NCBI GenBank assembly: GCA_031418215.1
Contig: JANOXC010000103.1
Location: 62,001 to 126,000 of the forward strand
Direction: 5' to 3'
DNA length: 64,000 nucleotides
Origin: JANOXC01 sp031418215
GTDB taxonomy: Bacteria; Bacteroidota; Bacteroidia; AKYH767-A; OLB10
The notes beneath the pieces were generated by a model. That model was not told the DNA's origin and did not search any database. It worked only from the letters and a program-made list of their open reading frames with translations. The first letter of the stretch is position 1. Every line of letters begins with the position of its first letter. The position numbers were made by a program, and so were the translations under genes. Shown piece by piece: positions 1 to 9,303 of this stretch.

Positions 1-35
1 AATAAGTATCATTAATAAATTAAGGCAATGGTCAT

Positions 36-920
36 TTACATTTTGTCTAATACAATAACTAATTGCACAACAGGGAGGTAAATAAAGGAAGCAAACATTA
101 ATTTTCGTGCTGAAGTAATCGCCTGATCAACAAATAATTGATAAGCGGTATAGGCGAAATATAAAGTAACCGAAGCAATCACTAGCACTGATATCCATCC
201 ACTCAACCCAAATAAGAACGGCATAAAACCAATGGGTAATAAACTTAATGAGTAGATAAATGTTTGCAATGCCGACCCTTTATCACGTTGCCCGGTAGGG
301 AGCATAATGAATCCTGCTCTTTTATAATCGTCATCCAGCACCCAGGCAATGGCCCAGAAATGCGGAAACTGCCAGATAAATTGTATGGCAAACAACACCC
401 AGGCTTCAATACCAAATCGACCTGTTGCAGCAACCCAACCTAACAATGGCGGAATGGCACCGGGAATAGCACCGGCAAAAACACTGAATGAGGTAATTCT
501 TTTTAACGGTGTATAGATTAGTGTATAACTCAATAATGCAAATAGTCCAAGTGCTCCACTGGCAATATTGAGGTAATAGGTTAGCATAAAAACACCTGCA
601 ATACCACATACAATACAAAGGAGTAATGCTTCATTGACGGAAAGTCGCTGGTCAGGCAATGGTCGGTTCTCTGTACGGTTCATCAGCTTGTCCAGATCAC
701 GCTCAATAACCTGATTGAGGCCATTACTGGAGGCAGTAACAAGAAAACCACCAATAATAAGCATCAGCAATTTTGACAAATCAACAGGTCCCGGGGCTGT
801 CATAAATCCCATGGCAGCGGAAAAAACCACCAGGGAAGCCAACTTAAACTTTGTCAGCAAGGCATAGTCATAAAGCCTTGCTTTTAATGTTTGTGGATTT
901 TCCAGAGAAACGGGGTTCAT
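36..920 (-). CDS. cyoE: Protoheme IX farnesyltransferase (heme o synthase)
   Basis: UbiA-family integral membrane prenyltransferase that adds a farnesyl group to heme b to make heme o, the precursor of heme a for the cytochrome oxidase encoded at 23-26 kb. The polyprenyl-diphosphate/Mg site is visible as NQVIERDLDKLMNRTENRP near residue 70, and about eight hydrophobic segments follow, including the conserved stretch ending WQFPHFWAIAW. An upstream in-frame TTG at 932 is possible, but ATG at 920 gives the usual N-terminus and about 294 residues, the family length. A TACTTTTG element sits just before it. In many Bacteroidota cyoE leads an oxidase subunit III cluster; here the next gene would lie off the left edge. 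Family assignment is secure; the start is inferred. Confidence 0.95.
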   Translation of the reverse strand: MNPVSLENPQTLKARLYDYALLTKFKLASLVVFSAAMGFMTAPGPVDLSKLLMLIIGGFLVTASSNGLNQVIERDLDKLMNRTENRPLPDQRLSVNEALLLCIVCGIAGVFMLTYYLNIASGALGLFALLSYTLIYTPLKRITSFSVFAGAIPGAIPPLLGWVAATGRFGIEAWVLFAIQFIWQFPHFWAIAWVLDDDYKRAGFIMLPTGQRDKGSALQTFIYSLSLLPIGFMPFLFGLSGWISVLVIASVTLYFAYTAYQLFVDQAITSARKLMFASFIYLPVVQLVIVLDKM

Positions 921-929
921 TTTGAGGGG

Positions 930-960
930 CAAAAGTAAGATTTGCTTTCTTACCCGACAA
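930..960 (-). promoter_or_regulatory. cyoE: Possible cyoE promoter (TTG ... TACTTTTG)
   Basis: On the minus strand TTG (960-958) and TACTTTTG (937-930) are 20 bases apart, resembling the Bacteroidota -33/-7 pattern. Transcription would begin only a few bases before the ATG at 920, so the message would be nearly leaderless. This is a pattern match only. Confidence 0.35.
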
Positions 961-1091
961 TATCAAGTTCCTCTTTTAAAGAAAAATAATCGATTTCCAT
1001 TAATAAGTTAAAAACCTGATTTCAAGGCTATTCAACTTATTTAATGGAGCAATCACAATTAAGACACGAATTTAACCAAGGAGCAACCAGT

Positions 1092-4000
1092 TTAATCAAT
1101 CACCAGCAACTGTTTTTCAAGGGAATTTTCCGTTGTTAAGTTGATGGCATAAACACCGGGTTTTAGGGTATTATCAAATTTCAGCATTGCGCCTCCCTCA
1201 TCATCAAATTTCAAACTTGTTGCTGAATAAATTTTCAATCCATTCATGTCAAACAATTCAACACCGATATCAGTTGATGAACCTGAAGTTACAACATCTT
1301 TGATTTTTAACTTAACAAAAGTTCCGTTTGATGGATTTGGATAAACGGTAAAAACTGAAAGTGGATCCTTCGCTGCAAAAAGCACACTCCTTACCGGTGA
1401 ATAGGTAAAATCACCATTCTCGTCAACTTGTCTCAATCGATAATAGGAATAACCGCTTAGTGGACGAACATCATTCCAGTTATAATTTTTCAGAATGCTT
1501 GAATTAAATGCACCGGGTATTTGAACAAGCTCTGTAAATGTTTTACCATCAGCAGAACGTTCTAAGGAGAAATGATCATTATTTTTTTCACTGGCCGTTG
1601 CCCAAACAAGATTTACTTCTGTTTCATTTGGTATGGCTTCAAAGTTAACCAGCTCGATGGGCAATGGATTATTGGATGTAGTAGAAGCTAAAGTGAATGG
1701 AGAGGTGGCAGCAAAGGTCGTTACTGCAGCACTGGTGATTACAGTTCCAGCAGCATTTGCTCCTGTTGTTCCGCCATTACCATGATCTCGCCATGTAGTA
1801 CCATCCCAACGCGCAACCCTTAATTGAGCCATATTGGTGACTCCACCGCTTGAACCATCCCAACTCAAAGTAACATTCACATTGGATGCACCATTTGTAC
1901 GATTGATGATCCAATATTCATTTCTGCTGATGTGGTTCAAAGTTGCATCTAATGAGTTTACATTATATGATCCGTTTGGATCAGCAGCACGATATTCAGC
2001 TGTGAAATGATGTGTGTTATTAGATGGAGCCGATATTGTTGCCGGTTGATAATTCGGTACTCCTGCAAATGCACCACCAATCGGAAATGTAAAAGCTTGA
2101 TTACCTACTTTACGTATTGGACCATCAACATAACTGGCATTGCTTGCGCCACTTACTGTCGCCGTGTTGGATATTATTATATATGCTGAACTGGATGATG
2201 ACACCACTCCATTGGTAAATGCAAGATTACAACCTGAAGGAATGGTCGCTACGCCTTCAGCTGCAGACATTAATATTGATGGACAAGTACTGCTGGAATT
2301 ATTGAAAACAACATTTCCATAAGTAAAAGCATCTCCTCCGCTTCCTGCATCACCAGCTAATGTTTGCGTGCCACTTGTTCCAATATATTCAACAAATGCT
2401 GATGTTGCAACGCTTAAAATACCAAATCTGTTCGGTGCTGCAGCGCGGAAAAAACTTCCTTTCAATTTAAAACGAGAAGTATTATATACTGCGATGTCTA
2501 GCTGTGCTGCTGTTGCGGCTGTTAACATAACGTTGCCATTCACCGTTACGGATGATGAATTCCACATCCTGAAACGTGATTGTCCTCCTCCTGAATCGAG
2601 TAACTTCAATGCACCTAATGTTAAGACAGGAGACCCTGAACTGTTTCCAAGATACACATAAGTAAGGTTACCACCTGTGTGATTGAGATAAAGCGTATCC
2701 CCTACTGTTACTGTACAAGCGCCATCAAGTGTAACCAATGCATCTTTTCCAGCAATACCATTCATGTTCAGGTTACGCGTGATGTTTAATGTTCCGCCAT
2801 TCATATCCAACTCAATGTTGTTGCTAGCAGCGTTTGGGCCTGATAAGAGATTCATGGTTAAACTTCCGCCTACAGTTAACGTTGGTGTGTTCTGCATCCT
2901 TACACGTGCTAAATCACCTCCGCTAGCATTGTTATTGATGGTAAAGTTACCTCCAATCGCAAGTACTGACGACTGATCCGTTTGAAAATACACACCTTGT
3001 GCAGCTGTACCATGTGTGACTGTACAATTTCCCCCAACATTCATTTGTGCTGTGGAGCCACTTGAAACATTTAAATAAACTACAACCTGTCCGCCGTACT
3101 GTTGATTGATGTCAACATTACCGGTAACATTAAATCTACCCGATCCATCAATTCTTAGATCAAGATCTTCCGTTGTTCCGCCTGATGTTGTTTGCACGTG
3201 ATAAAAGTTCTGGCTTACAGTAAGTGTTCCGCCATTGATATCCATAAGAAAGTCATCACCATCTGTACTTATCAAAGTATCCGTTAAATTTCCCGATACA
3301 GTCATGGTGACATTATTGTTTAATTCAAGTTCCATGTTATCGCCACCGGTGTGACTTAACATCATATTACCGCCAACTGTAAAGACTGAAGGATTAGTTG
3401 TTGATGTTTGATTCAACCAAAAATTAACATCTCCCTTACCTCCACCACCTTGCTGGTAAGAGGTTACATCATTGGTAACATTAACGGTAGCTCCGTCAAT
3501 GGTAAAATAATAGTAGTTACCATTTGTTGCTCCCGATGCGAATGTATTTAATATACTATTAAAGGTAGATGTTCCTCCGTTAAAGTCAAGATAAACGTTA
3601 TCATTATCTGCACTTGATGACATTGTAGTTGAAAGTTGTCCTGTTACTGTCAAAGTAGAATTGGCATTCGTTTCTATTTCCATGTTATCGCCTCCAGTAT
3701 GGATCATTGTCAAATTACCGTTCACGGTTAATGAAGAAGGGTTGGTTGTAGAAGATTTGTTAATCCAAATATTGGCATCACCATTTCCTCCTCCGCCATG
3801 ATTCACAGTCATTGCACCAGTTGTTACCGCAGCTCCATCAATTTGAATATTAAAGGTATTTCCACTGCTGGCCGATGCTGCAATTGTTGCTGTAAAAGTT
3901 CCGTCAACCAATAGCGTTCCGCCGTTAAAGTCAAGGTTATAATCATCGTCATCATTGTTGTTGGAGAGCGTAAATAAGGCATTACCTGTTACATGACAAG

Positions 4001-5078
4001 ATGCAGTATTATTAAGTATAAAATCATAAGTAGTCCCGCCGCCGTTATTATTTCCATAACTGACAGTATAATTACCATTTATTGTTAATGAACTTGTATT
4101 ATTTAATTCCATTTCTTTCGAACTGGTATAATCTGCTCCGGCATGTGCATAAGTAAACGCACCTGTAGTTAACGATGAACTATTATACAACAAGATGCCG
4201 GCAGTACTATTGCCGCTTGCCGTACTTGCAACTGTTGCATTGCAGGTACCAGTCACGGTCATGGTTCCGCCATTCATAATAAGATTTAATAAATCATCGT
4301 CATTCGTATTGGAAACCGTCATACTTAGATTACCACCTATTGTGCAAACGGACGTGTTATTCATTTCAAATTCGAAAATGTTGCTCTTCCCGTTGTTATT
4401 ACCAACTGTAATGGTCATATTTCCTGCTACGCTCAATCTGCCGCTATTATCCAATTGAATTTCATTGGCTGTTGCTTCATTGTCCATTGCACGACCATAG
4501 GTATATGTAAAATTACCTGTAACGTTCATCCAGCCGCTATTTAAAATATTAAAACGTAACCGTCTGTCCTTGCTGTTACTGGTACTTCTTGTAGCACTTA
4601 CACTTCCGTTAACCTGCAATTTAGCTGTTGAAGATATTGACACATCAACATTATCATCCCGATTATTATCAATTACGGACATTGAATTAGTAGTTAGGAT
4701 TACTCCTGCAGTATTAAGATCTAGTTTTGTATCATTACCTGAATTATAATTCTGACTTATAGTAAGCGATAAAATGGCATTGGCCGGTGTTGCTGTTACT
4801 GTTACTGCAATTCCACTTAGCAGCACTACATCCCCCGTAGCTGCTCCTGGAGTTGAAGCTGCCGCTACACCGCCATAACCAGCTGTAGACCATGTTGTCG
4901 TGGCATTCCAGTTACCCGATTGCCTTGCAAAGTAAATTGAACCTGCGTTGACATATTGCGCTGCACTCATCAGCAATATGGCAACCAGCCAGGGTTTGAA
5001 ACTACACTTATTTGATTTCATATACCATTGTATTGTACTGTGTGTATTCGATATGCTTACTTCAACCTTTCGATTCAT
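1092..5078 (-). CDS. Large repetitive T9SS cargo protein with type A sorting tail
   Basis: A secreted or surface protein of 1328 residues. After a basic N-terminus comes a signal-like segment (PWLVAILLMSAAQYVNA, about residues 29-45). Residues 60-890 are built of many Asn/Thr/Ser/Gly-rich units of roughly 30-50 residues with recurring cores such as LTVNGN, TLTV-G and ELNN, as expected of a parallel beta-helix. Around residues 1130-1230 is a fibronectin-like segment starting LPIELVNFEA, common before T9SS tails. The last 80 residues (YPNPSNGTF ... GVYAINLTTENSLEKQLLVID) fit the type A sorting domain read by the type IX system. No catalytic motif is visible, so adhesin or matrix protein is only a guess. 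It stands alone, and an AATATTTG element at 5104-5111 resembles a -7 box. Confidence 0.85.
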   Translation of the reverse strand: MNRKVEVSISNTHSTIQWYMKSNKCSFKPWLVAILLMSAAQYVNAGSIYFARQSGNWNATTTWSTAGYGGVAAASTPGAATGDVVLLSGIAVTVTATPANAILSLTISQNYNSGNDTKLDLNTAGVILTTNSMSVIDNNRDDNVDVSISSTAKLQVNGSVSATRSTSNSKDRRLRFNILNSGWMNVTGNFTYTYGRAMDNEATANEIQLDNSGRLSVAGNMTITVGNNNGKSNIFEFEMNNTSVCTIGGNLSMTVSNTNDDDLLNLIMNGGTMTVTGTCNATVASTASGNSTAGILLYNSSSLTTGAFTYAHAGADYTSSKEMELNNTSSLTINGNYTVSYGNNNGGGTTYDFILNNTASCHVTGNALFTLSNNNDDDDYNLDFNGGTLLVDGTFTATIAASASSGNTFNIQIDGAAVTTGAMTVNHGGGGNGDANIWINKSSTTNPSSLTVNGNLTMIHTGGDNMEIETNANSTLTVTGQLSTTMSSSADNDNVYLDFNGGTSTFNSILNTFASGATNGNYYYFTIDGATVNVTNDVTSYQQGGGGKGDVNFWLNQTSTTNPSVFTVGGNMMLSHTGGDNMELELNNNVTMTVSGNLTDTLISTDGDDFLMDINGGTLTVSQNFYHVQTTSGGTTEDLDLRIDGSGRFNVTGNVDINQQYGGQVVVYLNVSSGSTAQMNVGGNCTVTHGTAAQGVYFQTDQSSVLAIGGNFTINNNASGGDLARVRMQNTPTLTVGGSLTMNLLSGPNAASNNIELDMNGGTLNITRNLNMNGIAGKDALVTLDGACTVTVGDTLYLNHTGGNLTYVYLGNSSGSPVLTLGALKLLDSGGGQSRFRMWNSSSVTVNGNVMLTAATAAQLDIAVYNTSRFKLKGSFFRAAAPNRFGILSVATSAFVEYIGTSGTQTLAGDAGSGGDAFTYGNVVFNNSSSTCPSILMSAAEGVATIPSGCNLAFTNGVVSSSSSAYIIISNTATVSGASNASYVDGPIRKVGNQAFTFPIGGAFAGVPNYQPATISAPSNNTHHFTAEYRAADPNGSYNVNSLDATLNHISRNEYWIINRTNGASNVNVTLSWDGSSGGVTNMAQLRVARWDGTTWRDHGNGGTTGANAAGTVITSAAVTTFAATSPFTLASTTSNNPLPIELVNFEAIPNETEVNLVWATASEKNNDHFSLERSADGKTFTELVQIPGAFNSSILKNYNWNDVRPLSGYSYYRLRQVDENGDFTYSPVRSVLFAAKDPLSVFTVYPNPSNGTFVKLKIKDVVTSGSSTDIGVELFDMNGLKIYSATSLKFDDEGGAMLKFDNTLKPGVYAINLTTENSLEKQLLVID

Positions 5079-5547
5079 CCCACTTAAGTAATATGAGATG
5101 TCGCAAATATTCCGTTAACGCTTGAAATGAAATGGTCAATTATTCTTTAATCCTTACATAATGAAATAAAAGTTTTTCGGAAAAACCTTACAAAACATAA
5201 AAGCAGGATTAACAGGACAAGTTTCCGGCAAATTATCCTTAACATGTGCTTTATTCCCCTCCTAATTAGCGGTCTGCTTGAATTATCAGCCAACAATGCA
5301 TGGTTATACTGTTGCTCATTTATAGTGATAAACAGGCCTTTTTTATCAAAAACATTACAGGTCTGAATAGCGATATTTTGCCAATAATATAACTAATCAG
5401 GTGTGCCATCAAATAATTTTACTATATTTAAATACCCCTATTAAAAATCCGCAGACCGCCTAATTCAATGGGTCAATGAACAATCGAAGCAATAAATTTT
5501 TATCTATTTCTATATGAATTCAACGCCATATTTAGCTTAAAATAAAC
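5079..5547. other. Divergent intergenic region with inverted 9-mers
   Basis: This 469-base gene-free stretch separates two divergent genes. It holds a -7-like element for the leftward gene near 5104-5111. A perfect inverted pair, GCGGTCTGC at 5269-5277 and GCAGACCGC at 5451-5459, could close a loop of about 170 bases. I see no tRNA-like fold, no credible small ORF and no terminator with a T run. The inverted pair may be chance. Confidence 0.4.
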
Positions 5548-7113
5548 ATGTCAAAAGGCACTTCCGATATACTGTTCCGTTTTATTAAATCATTAACTCC
5601 TCCTGAAAAAAGGTATTTCAAACTATTTGCCGCTCGTCATACCATAGGCAATAAAAACGAATACCTTAAGATGTTTGAAGCCATTGATAAAATGGAAGAA
5701 TATGATGAACCTGTCCTTAAACGCACCTTCCGCAGGTTAAAAGCCAAGAACTCTTTCTCGATCGCAAAAAACAGGTTGTATGAAACCATTCTTCGCAGCC
5801 TTGACGCCTATCACTCTGAAAGCTCTATAGATGTGCAGTTAAGAAGTCAGTTACATTATGCTGAAATACTTTACAAGAAATCCCTTTATGATGAATGCAG
5901 TAAAATGTTGGCAAAATCTAAAAAACTGGCGCAGCGTTATGAAAAACATTCCATCTTACTGGATATATATAAATGGGAAAAGAAACTTATTGAAAAAGAC
6001 AGTTATGCCACAGTAACAGAAGTTGACCTTTTGCATTTCCTGGAAGAGGATATGCTGCTGCTTGATAAGATGAATAACTACAGTGATTTCTGGAACCTTA
6101 AAAGTCGGCTATTTTTTAAGTTAAACCGTTACGGAAAAGTACGCGACCTCCGTGAACTAGAAGAATTCAAAACGATTATTGATAATGTCCTGCTAAAAAG
6201 TGAAGAAGCTGCCCTTACTTATGAAACACGTTGCCTGAATGCACATATATACAGCGCCTATTATTTCGGTATTGGTGATTACATTAACAGTTATCAATAT
6301 ATCAAAAAATACTTGTTATTGATGGAGTCCAATCCGGAAATGCTACAGGAAGAACCCAATAAGTATTTCGCAGCCCTTAGTAATATCATCTACCTCTGCA
6401 CACAACTTCACAAACATCGCGAAATACTTAAATTTCTTTCCAGGCTAAAAGAGATTCCTGCTATGCTCGGTAAAAAGACAACTGAAGATTTGGAGATAAA
6501 ATTATTTTCCACCAGCCTCAGTGCTGAACTTACTTTATATATACAAACAGGGCAGTTTAAAAAGGCAGAAGCCCTGGTTCCCACAGTTATTAGCGGACTA
6601 AGAAAATACAAAGACAAAATCAATAAAGTCCGCGAAGCATTTTTCTATTTTAATATTGCCATTGTTTATTTTGGATTGGGACAATATAATGAATCCCTGA
6701 AGTGGCTGAACCGGCTTTTGAACGACAGTGACATGGATGCCAACCAGGATATTTATGCTTTAGCGAGGTTATTTGATTTAGTGGTACATCTCGAAATAGG
6801 TAACAATGAATTGATCCCATACACCTTGCGTTCGGTGCAGCGTTATCTAACTAAACGTAAAAGAATGTATAAGTTTGAAGCAGTTTTTCTTGACTTCATC
6901 AAGGTGATTGCCCGTTCAGGTAATGAAAACTTAAATCACAGCTCTTTCGCACTACTTTATAATGAATTAATCAAACTAAACAAGGATCCGTTTGAAAAAC
7001 CCGTTTTCGAGTACTTTGATTTTCTAACCTGGGCAGAAAGCAAACTGAAAAAAACAGGCTTTGCAGAACTTGTTAAACGGAATAGCATCGGCAAGAAAGA
7101 CATTGCGGCATAA
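5548..7113 (+). CDS. Unrecognised helical-repeat (TPR-like) protein, 521 residues
   Basis: I do not recognise a named family. The protein has no signal peptide and no membrane segment, so it should be cytoplasmic. It is highly charged and appears all-helical. Repeated Tyr/Leu/Ala patterns, for example around LYDECSKMLAKSKKLAQRYEKH (residues 115-135), YINSYQYIKKYLLLME (about 250) and LGQYNESLKWLNRLL (about 385), look like degenerate tetratricopeptide helices. The N-terminus (FRFIKSLTPPEKRYFKLFA) is Lys/Phe-rich and could be a separate small domain. It stands alone downstream of a long intergenic region and is followed by the DUF255 gene 48 bases on. A scaffold or regulatory role is possible but not shown. 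Confidence 0.6.
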   Translation: MSKGTSDILFRFIKSLTPPEKRYFKLFAARHTIGNKNEYLKMFEAIDKMEEYDEPVLKRTFRRLKAKNSFSIAKNRLYETILRSLDAYHSESSIDVQLRSQLHYAEILYKKSLYDECSKMLAKSKKLAQRYEKHSILLDIYKWEKKLIEKDSYATVTEVDLLHFLEEDMLLLDKMNNYSDFWNLKSRLFFKLNRYGKVRDLRELEEFKTIIDNVLLKSEEAALTYETRCLNAHIYSAYYFGIGDYINSYQYIKKYLLLMESNPEMLQEEPNKYFAALSNIIYLCTQLHKHREILKFLSRLKEIPAMLGKKTTEDLEIKLFSTSLSAELTLYIQTGQFKKAEALVPTVISGLRKYKDKINKVREAFFYFNIAIVYFGLGQYNESLKWLNRLLNDSDMDANQDIYALARLFDLVVHLEIGNNELIPYTLRSVQRYLTKRKRMYKFEAVFLDFIKVIARSGNENLNHSSFALLYNELIKLNKDPFEKPVFEYFDFLTWAESKLKKTGFAELVKRNSIGKKDIAA

Positions 7114-7160
7114 AGTGCTTTACTTTTCTTTATTATTATCCTGTAACTTCGCCGGCATCT

Positions 7161-9197
7161 ATGCTGACAGAAAACCCTTCACAACATACCAATGAACTCA
7201 TCCATGAAAGCAGTCCATACCTGTTGCAACATGCACACAACCCTGTAAACTGGCTTGCATGGAATGAATCCGCTTTAAAAAAAGCTGTTGATGAAAATAA
7301 ATTGTTGTTGATCAGCATTGGTTATTCTTCCTGTCATTGGTGTCATGTGATGGAGCATGAGTGTTTCGAAGATGAAGAAACAGCAGCCATCATGAATAAA
7401 TATTTTATATGTGTTAAAGTTGACAGAGAAGAACGTCCCGATGTTGATGCTATATATATGTCGGCAGTACAATTAATAACAGGACGGGGTGGCTGGCCTT
7501 TGAATTGCATTACACTCCCAGACCAACGTCCAATTTATGGTGGCACCTATTTTCCCAAACAGCAATGGCAGCAAGTGTTGGTACAGGTTGCAACATTATT
7601 TGAAAAAGAACCAGATCAATGCATACAGTATGCCAGCGACCTCACCCAAGGCGTAAAAAAGATGGAGCTGGTTCAAAAATCAGTTGATTCATTTGATGAG
7701 ATTGCTATAAACGCAATAGATTTTGTCAAAAATTTAGCAGCACATTTTGACAAAGAGAACGGCGGCATGAACCGCGCACCTAAATTTCCAATGCCGGCCA
7801 ACTGGGAATTATTATTGCAACTGTATTACCATACCGGTAAAAACGAATGTCTGAATCAAGTTGATCTCACCTTAACAAAAATGGCTTATGGTGGTATTTA
7901 TGACCAGCTGGCTGGTGGTTTTGCAAGATACTCAACAGATAATTTTTGGAAAGTGCCACACTTTGAAAAAATGTTGTATGACAATGCACAATTAGTTTCA
8001 CTTTACTCCAATGCATTCCTGGTAACAGGAAATGCTTTATACAAATCGGTGGTTTATGAAACGTTGGAATTTATTTCTCATGAAATGACATCTTCAGAAG
8101 GCGGCTTCTATTCAGCATTAGATGCCGACAGTGAAGGCATGGAAGGCAAATATTATATCTGGAAAAAAGCTGAAATTGAAAATATATTAGTCGAACATGC
8201 AGTAGTTTTCTGTGATTATTACAATGTGAACGAATTGGGTTATTTGGAAGACGACTACTATATATTGTTGCGTGATAAAGAGAATAAAGAGATTTCATCC
8301 AACCATAATATTACTGAAAAGCAATTGCATATTATTATTGCCGAATGTAAAAAATTATTGAATGAAGAAAGATTTAAGCGCATTCGTCCCGGACTGGATG
8401 ACAAGCAAATCTGTTCCTGGAATGCATTAATGCTGAAAGGATATACGGATGCTTATGTTGCGTTTAATGAAGAACATTTTTTAAAAACTGCATTAAAAAA
8501 TGCGACATTGCTATTTGAAAAATTCTCGTTGGGGGACCATCTTTTTCGCATCTATAAAGAAGGCAATGCAAAAATCAATGGCTATCTGGAAGATTATGCA
8601 TTAGTAATTGAAGCATTTATTGCATTGTATCAATGTACAGGCAATCTGCAATGGCTGTCAAAATCCAGGTCTTTGACTACAATTGTTTTGGATGAGTTTT
8701 ATGATGTAGAAAGCGGCATGTTTTATTTTACATCAAAAAAAGACAATCCACTCATTGCCCGTAAAATGGAGATTCAGGATAATGTTATTTCATCTGCCAA
8801 TTCTACCATGGCAAAAAACCTGATTCGCTTAAGTCATTATTACTCATTGCCGGAATTTTCAGCCATTGCCAAACAGATGATTGCAAATATTTCTGAAGAC
8901 ATTACCAAGAATACCCCATGGTATAGCAATTGGGCCCAAGCTGCTTTGCTATTGAAAAACACGATTTATGAAGTAGTGATTTTTGGAAACGAAGCAACCC
9001 TTTTTTATAAAGAATTTTCAAAACACTTTTTACCAAATGTTTTATTTGCATTTTCGACAGAAGAAAACTCCTTGCCTGTTTTTGAAAACCGTTTTGTAAA
9101 AGGCGAAACACTGATCTATATATGCCGCGACAATAGCTGTTTGGCTCCTGTAAAGTCTGTTGGTGAGGCATTGAAATTATTAAAATCAGAAAATTGA
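7161..9197 (+). CDS. DUF255 thioredoxin-fold protein (YyaL / SPATA20 family)
   Basis: Residues 1-170 form the N-terminal thioredoxin-like domain, with the family start LIHESSPYLLQHAHNPVNW and the redox motif CHWC (SSCHWCHVMEHE, about residue 55). The rest is an (alpha/alpha)6-barrel related to glycosyl hydrolases and N-acylglucosamine epimerases, with the conserved stretch KVPHFEKMLYDNAQL near residue 260 and the aromatic-rich SALDADSEGMEGKYY-W segment near 320. Length (678) is normal for the family. The function is not settled in the literature I know. No signal peptide is seen, so it is probably cytoplasmic. A hairpin pair follows the stop codon. Confidence 0.9.
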   Translation: MLTENPSQHTNELIHESSPYLLQHAHNPVNWLAWNESALKKAVDENKLLLISIGYSSCHWCHVMEHECFEDEETAAIMNKYFICVKVDREERPDVDAIYMSAVQLITGRGGWPLNCITLPDQRPIYGGTYFPKQQWQQVLVQVATLFEKEPDQCIQYASDLTQGVKKMELVQKSVDSFDEIAINAIDFVKNLAAHFDKENGGMNRAPKFPMPANWELLLQLYYHTGKNECLNQVDLTLTKMAYGGIYDQLAGGFARYSTDNFWKVPHFEKMLYDNAQLVSLYSNAFLVTGNALYKSVVYETLEFISHEMTSSEGGFYSALDADSEGMEGKYYIWKKAEIENILVEHAVVFCDYYNVNELGYLEDDYYILLRDKENKEISSNHNITEKQLHIIIAECKKLLNEERFKRIRPGLDDKQICSWNALMLKGYTDAYVAFNEEHFLKTALKNATLLFEKFSLGDHLFRIYKEGNAKINGYLEDYALVIEAFIALYQCTGNLQWLSKSRSLTTIVLDEFYDVESGMFYFTSKKDNPLIARKMEIQDNVISSANSTMAKNLIRLSHYYSLPEFSAIAKQMIANISEDITKNTPWYSNWAQAALLLKNTIYEVVIFGNEATLFYKEFSKHFLPNVLFAFSTEENSLPVFENRFVKGETLIYICRDNSCLAPVKSVGEALKLLKSEN

Positions 9198-9226
9198 TTT
9201 GCAAATTCATTAGCCCGGTAATTAAT

Positions 9227-9281
9227 AGAACAGGAATTAATTCCTGTTCTAAAAAAAACGGGGAACAAAATTCCCCGTTTT
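9227..9281. terminator. Two-hairpin bidirectional terminator between DUF255 gene and recQ
   Basis: Two perfect hairpins lie between the convergent genes. The first, 9227-9250, has arms AGAACAGGAATT and AATTCCTGTTCT. The second, 9255-9281, has arms AAAACGGGGAA and TTCCCCGTTTT around a CAAAA loop. Read leftward, the second is followed by eight T, a classic end for recQ. Read rightward it is followed by TTTTAAAAAT and serves the other gene less ideally. Confidence 0.85.
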
Positions 9282-9303
9282 AAAAATCTAACATCAAGTT
9301 CTA

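Noticed and set aside
1..35. Start of the next leftward gene (ATG near base 12)
   Set aside because: Only four codons are visible, too little to support any call.
2007..4458. Rightward frames of 60-97 residues inside the large T9SS gene
   Set aside because: They are antisense shadows of a repetitive coding region and show no independent protein features.
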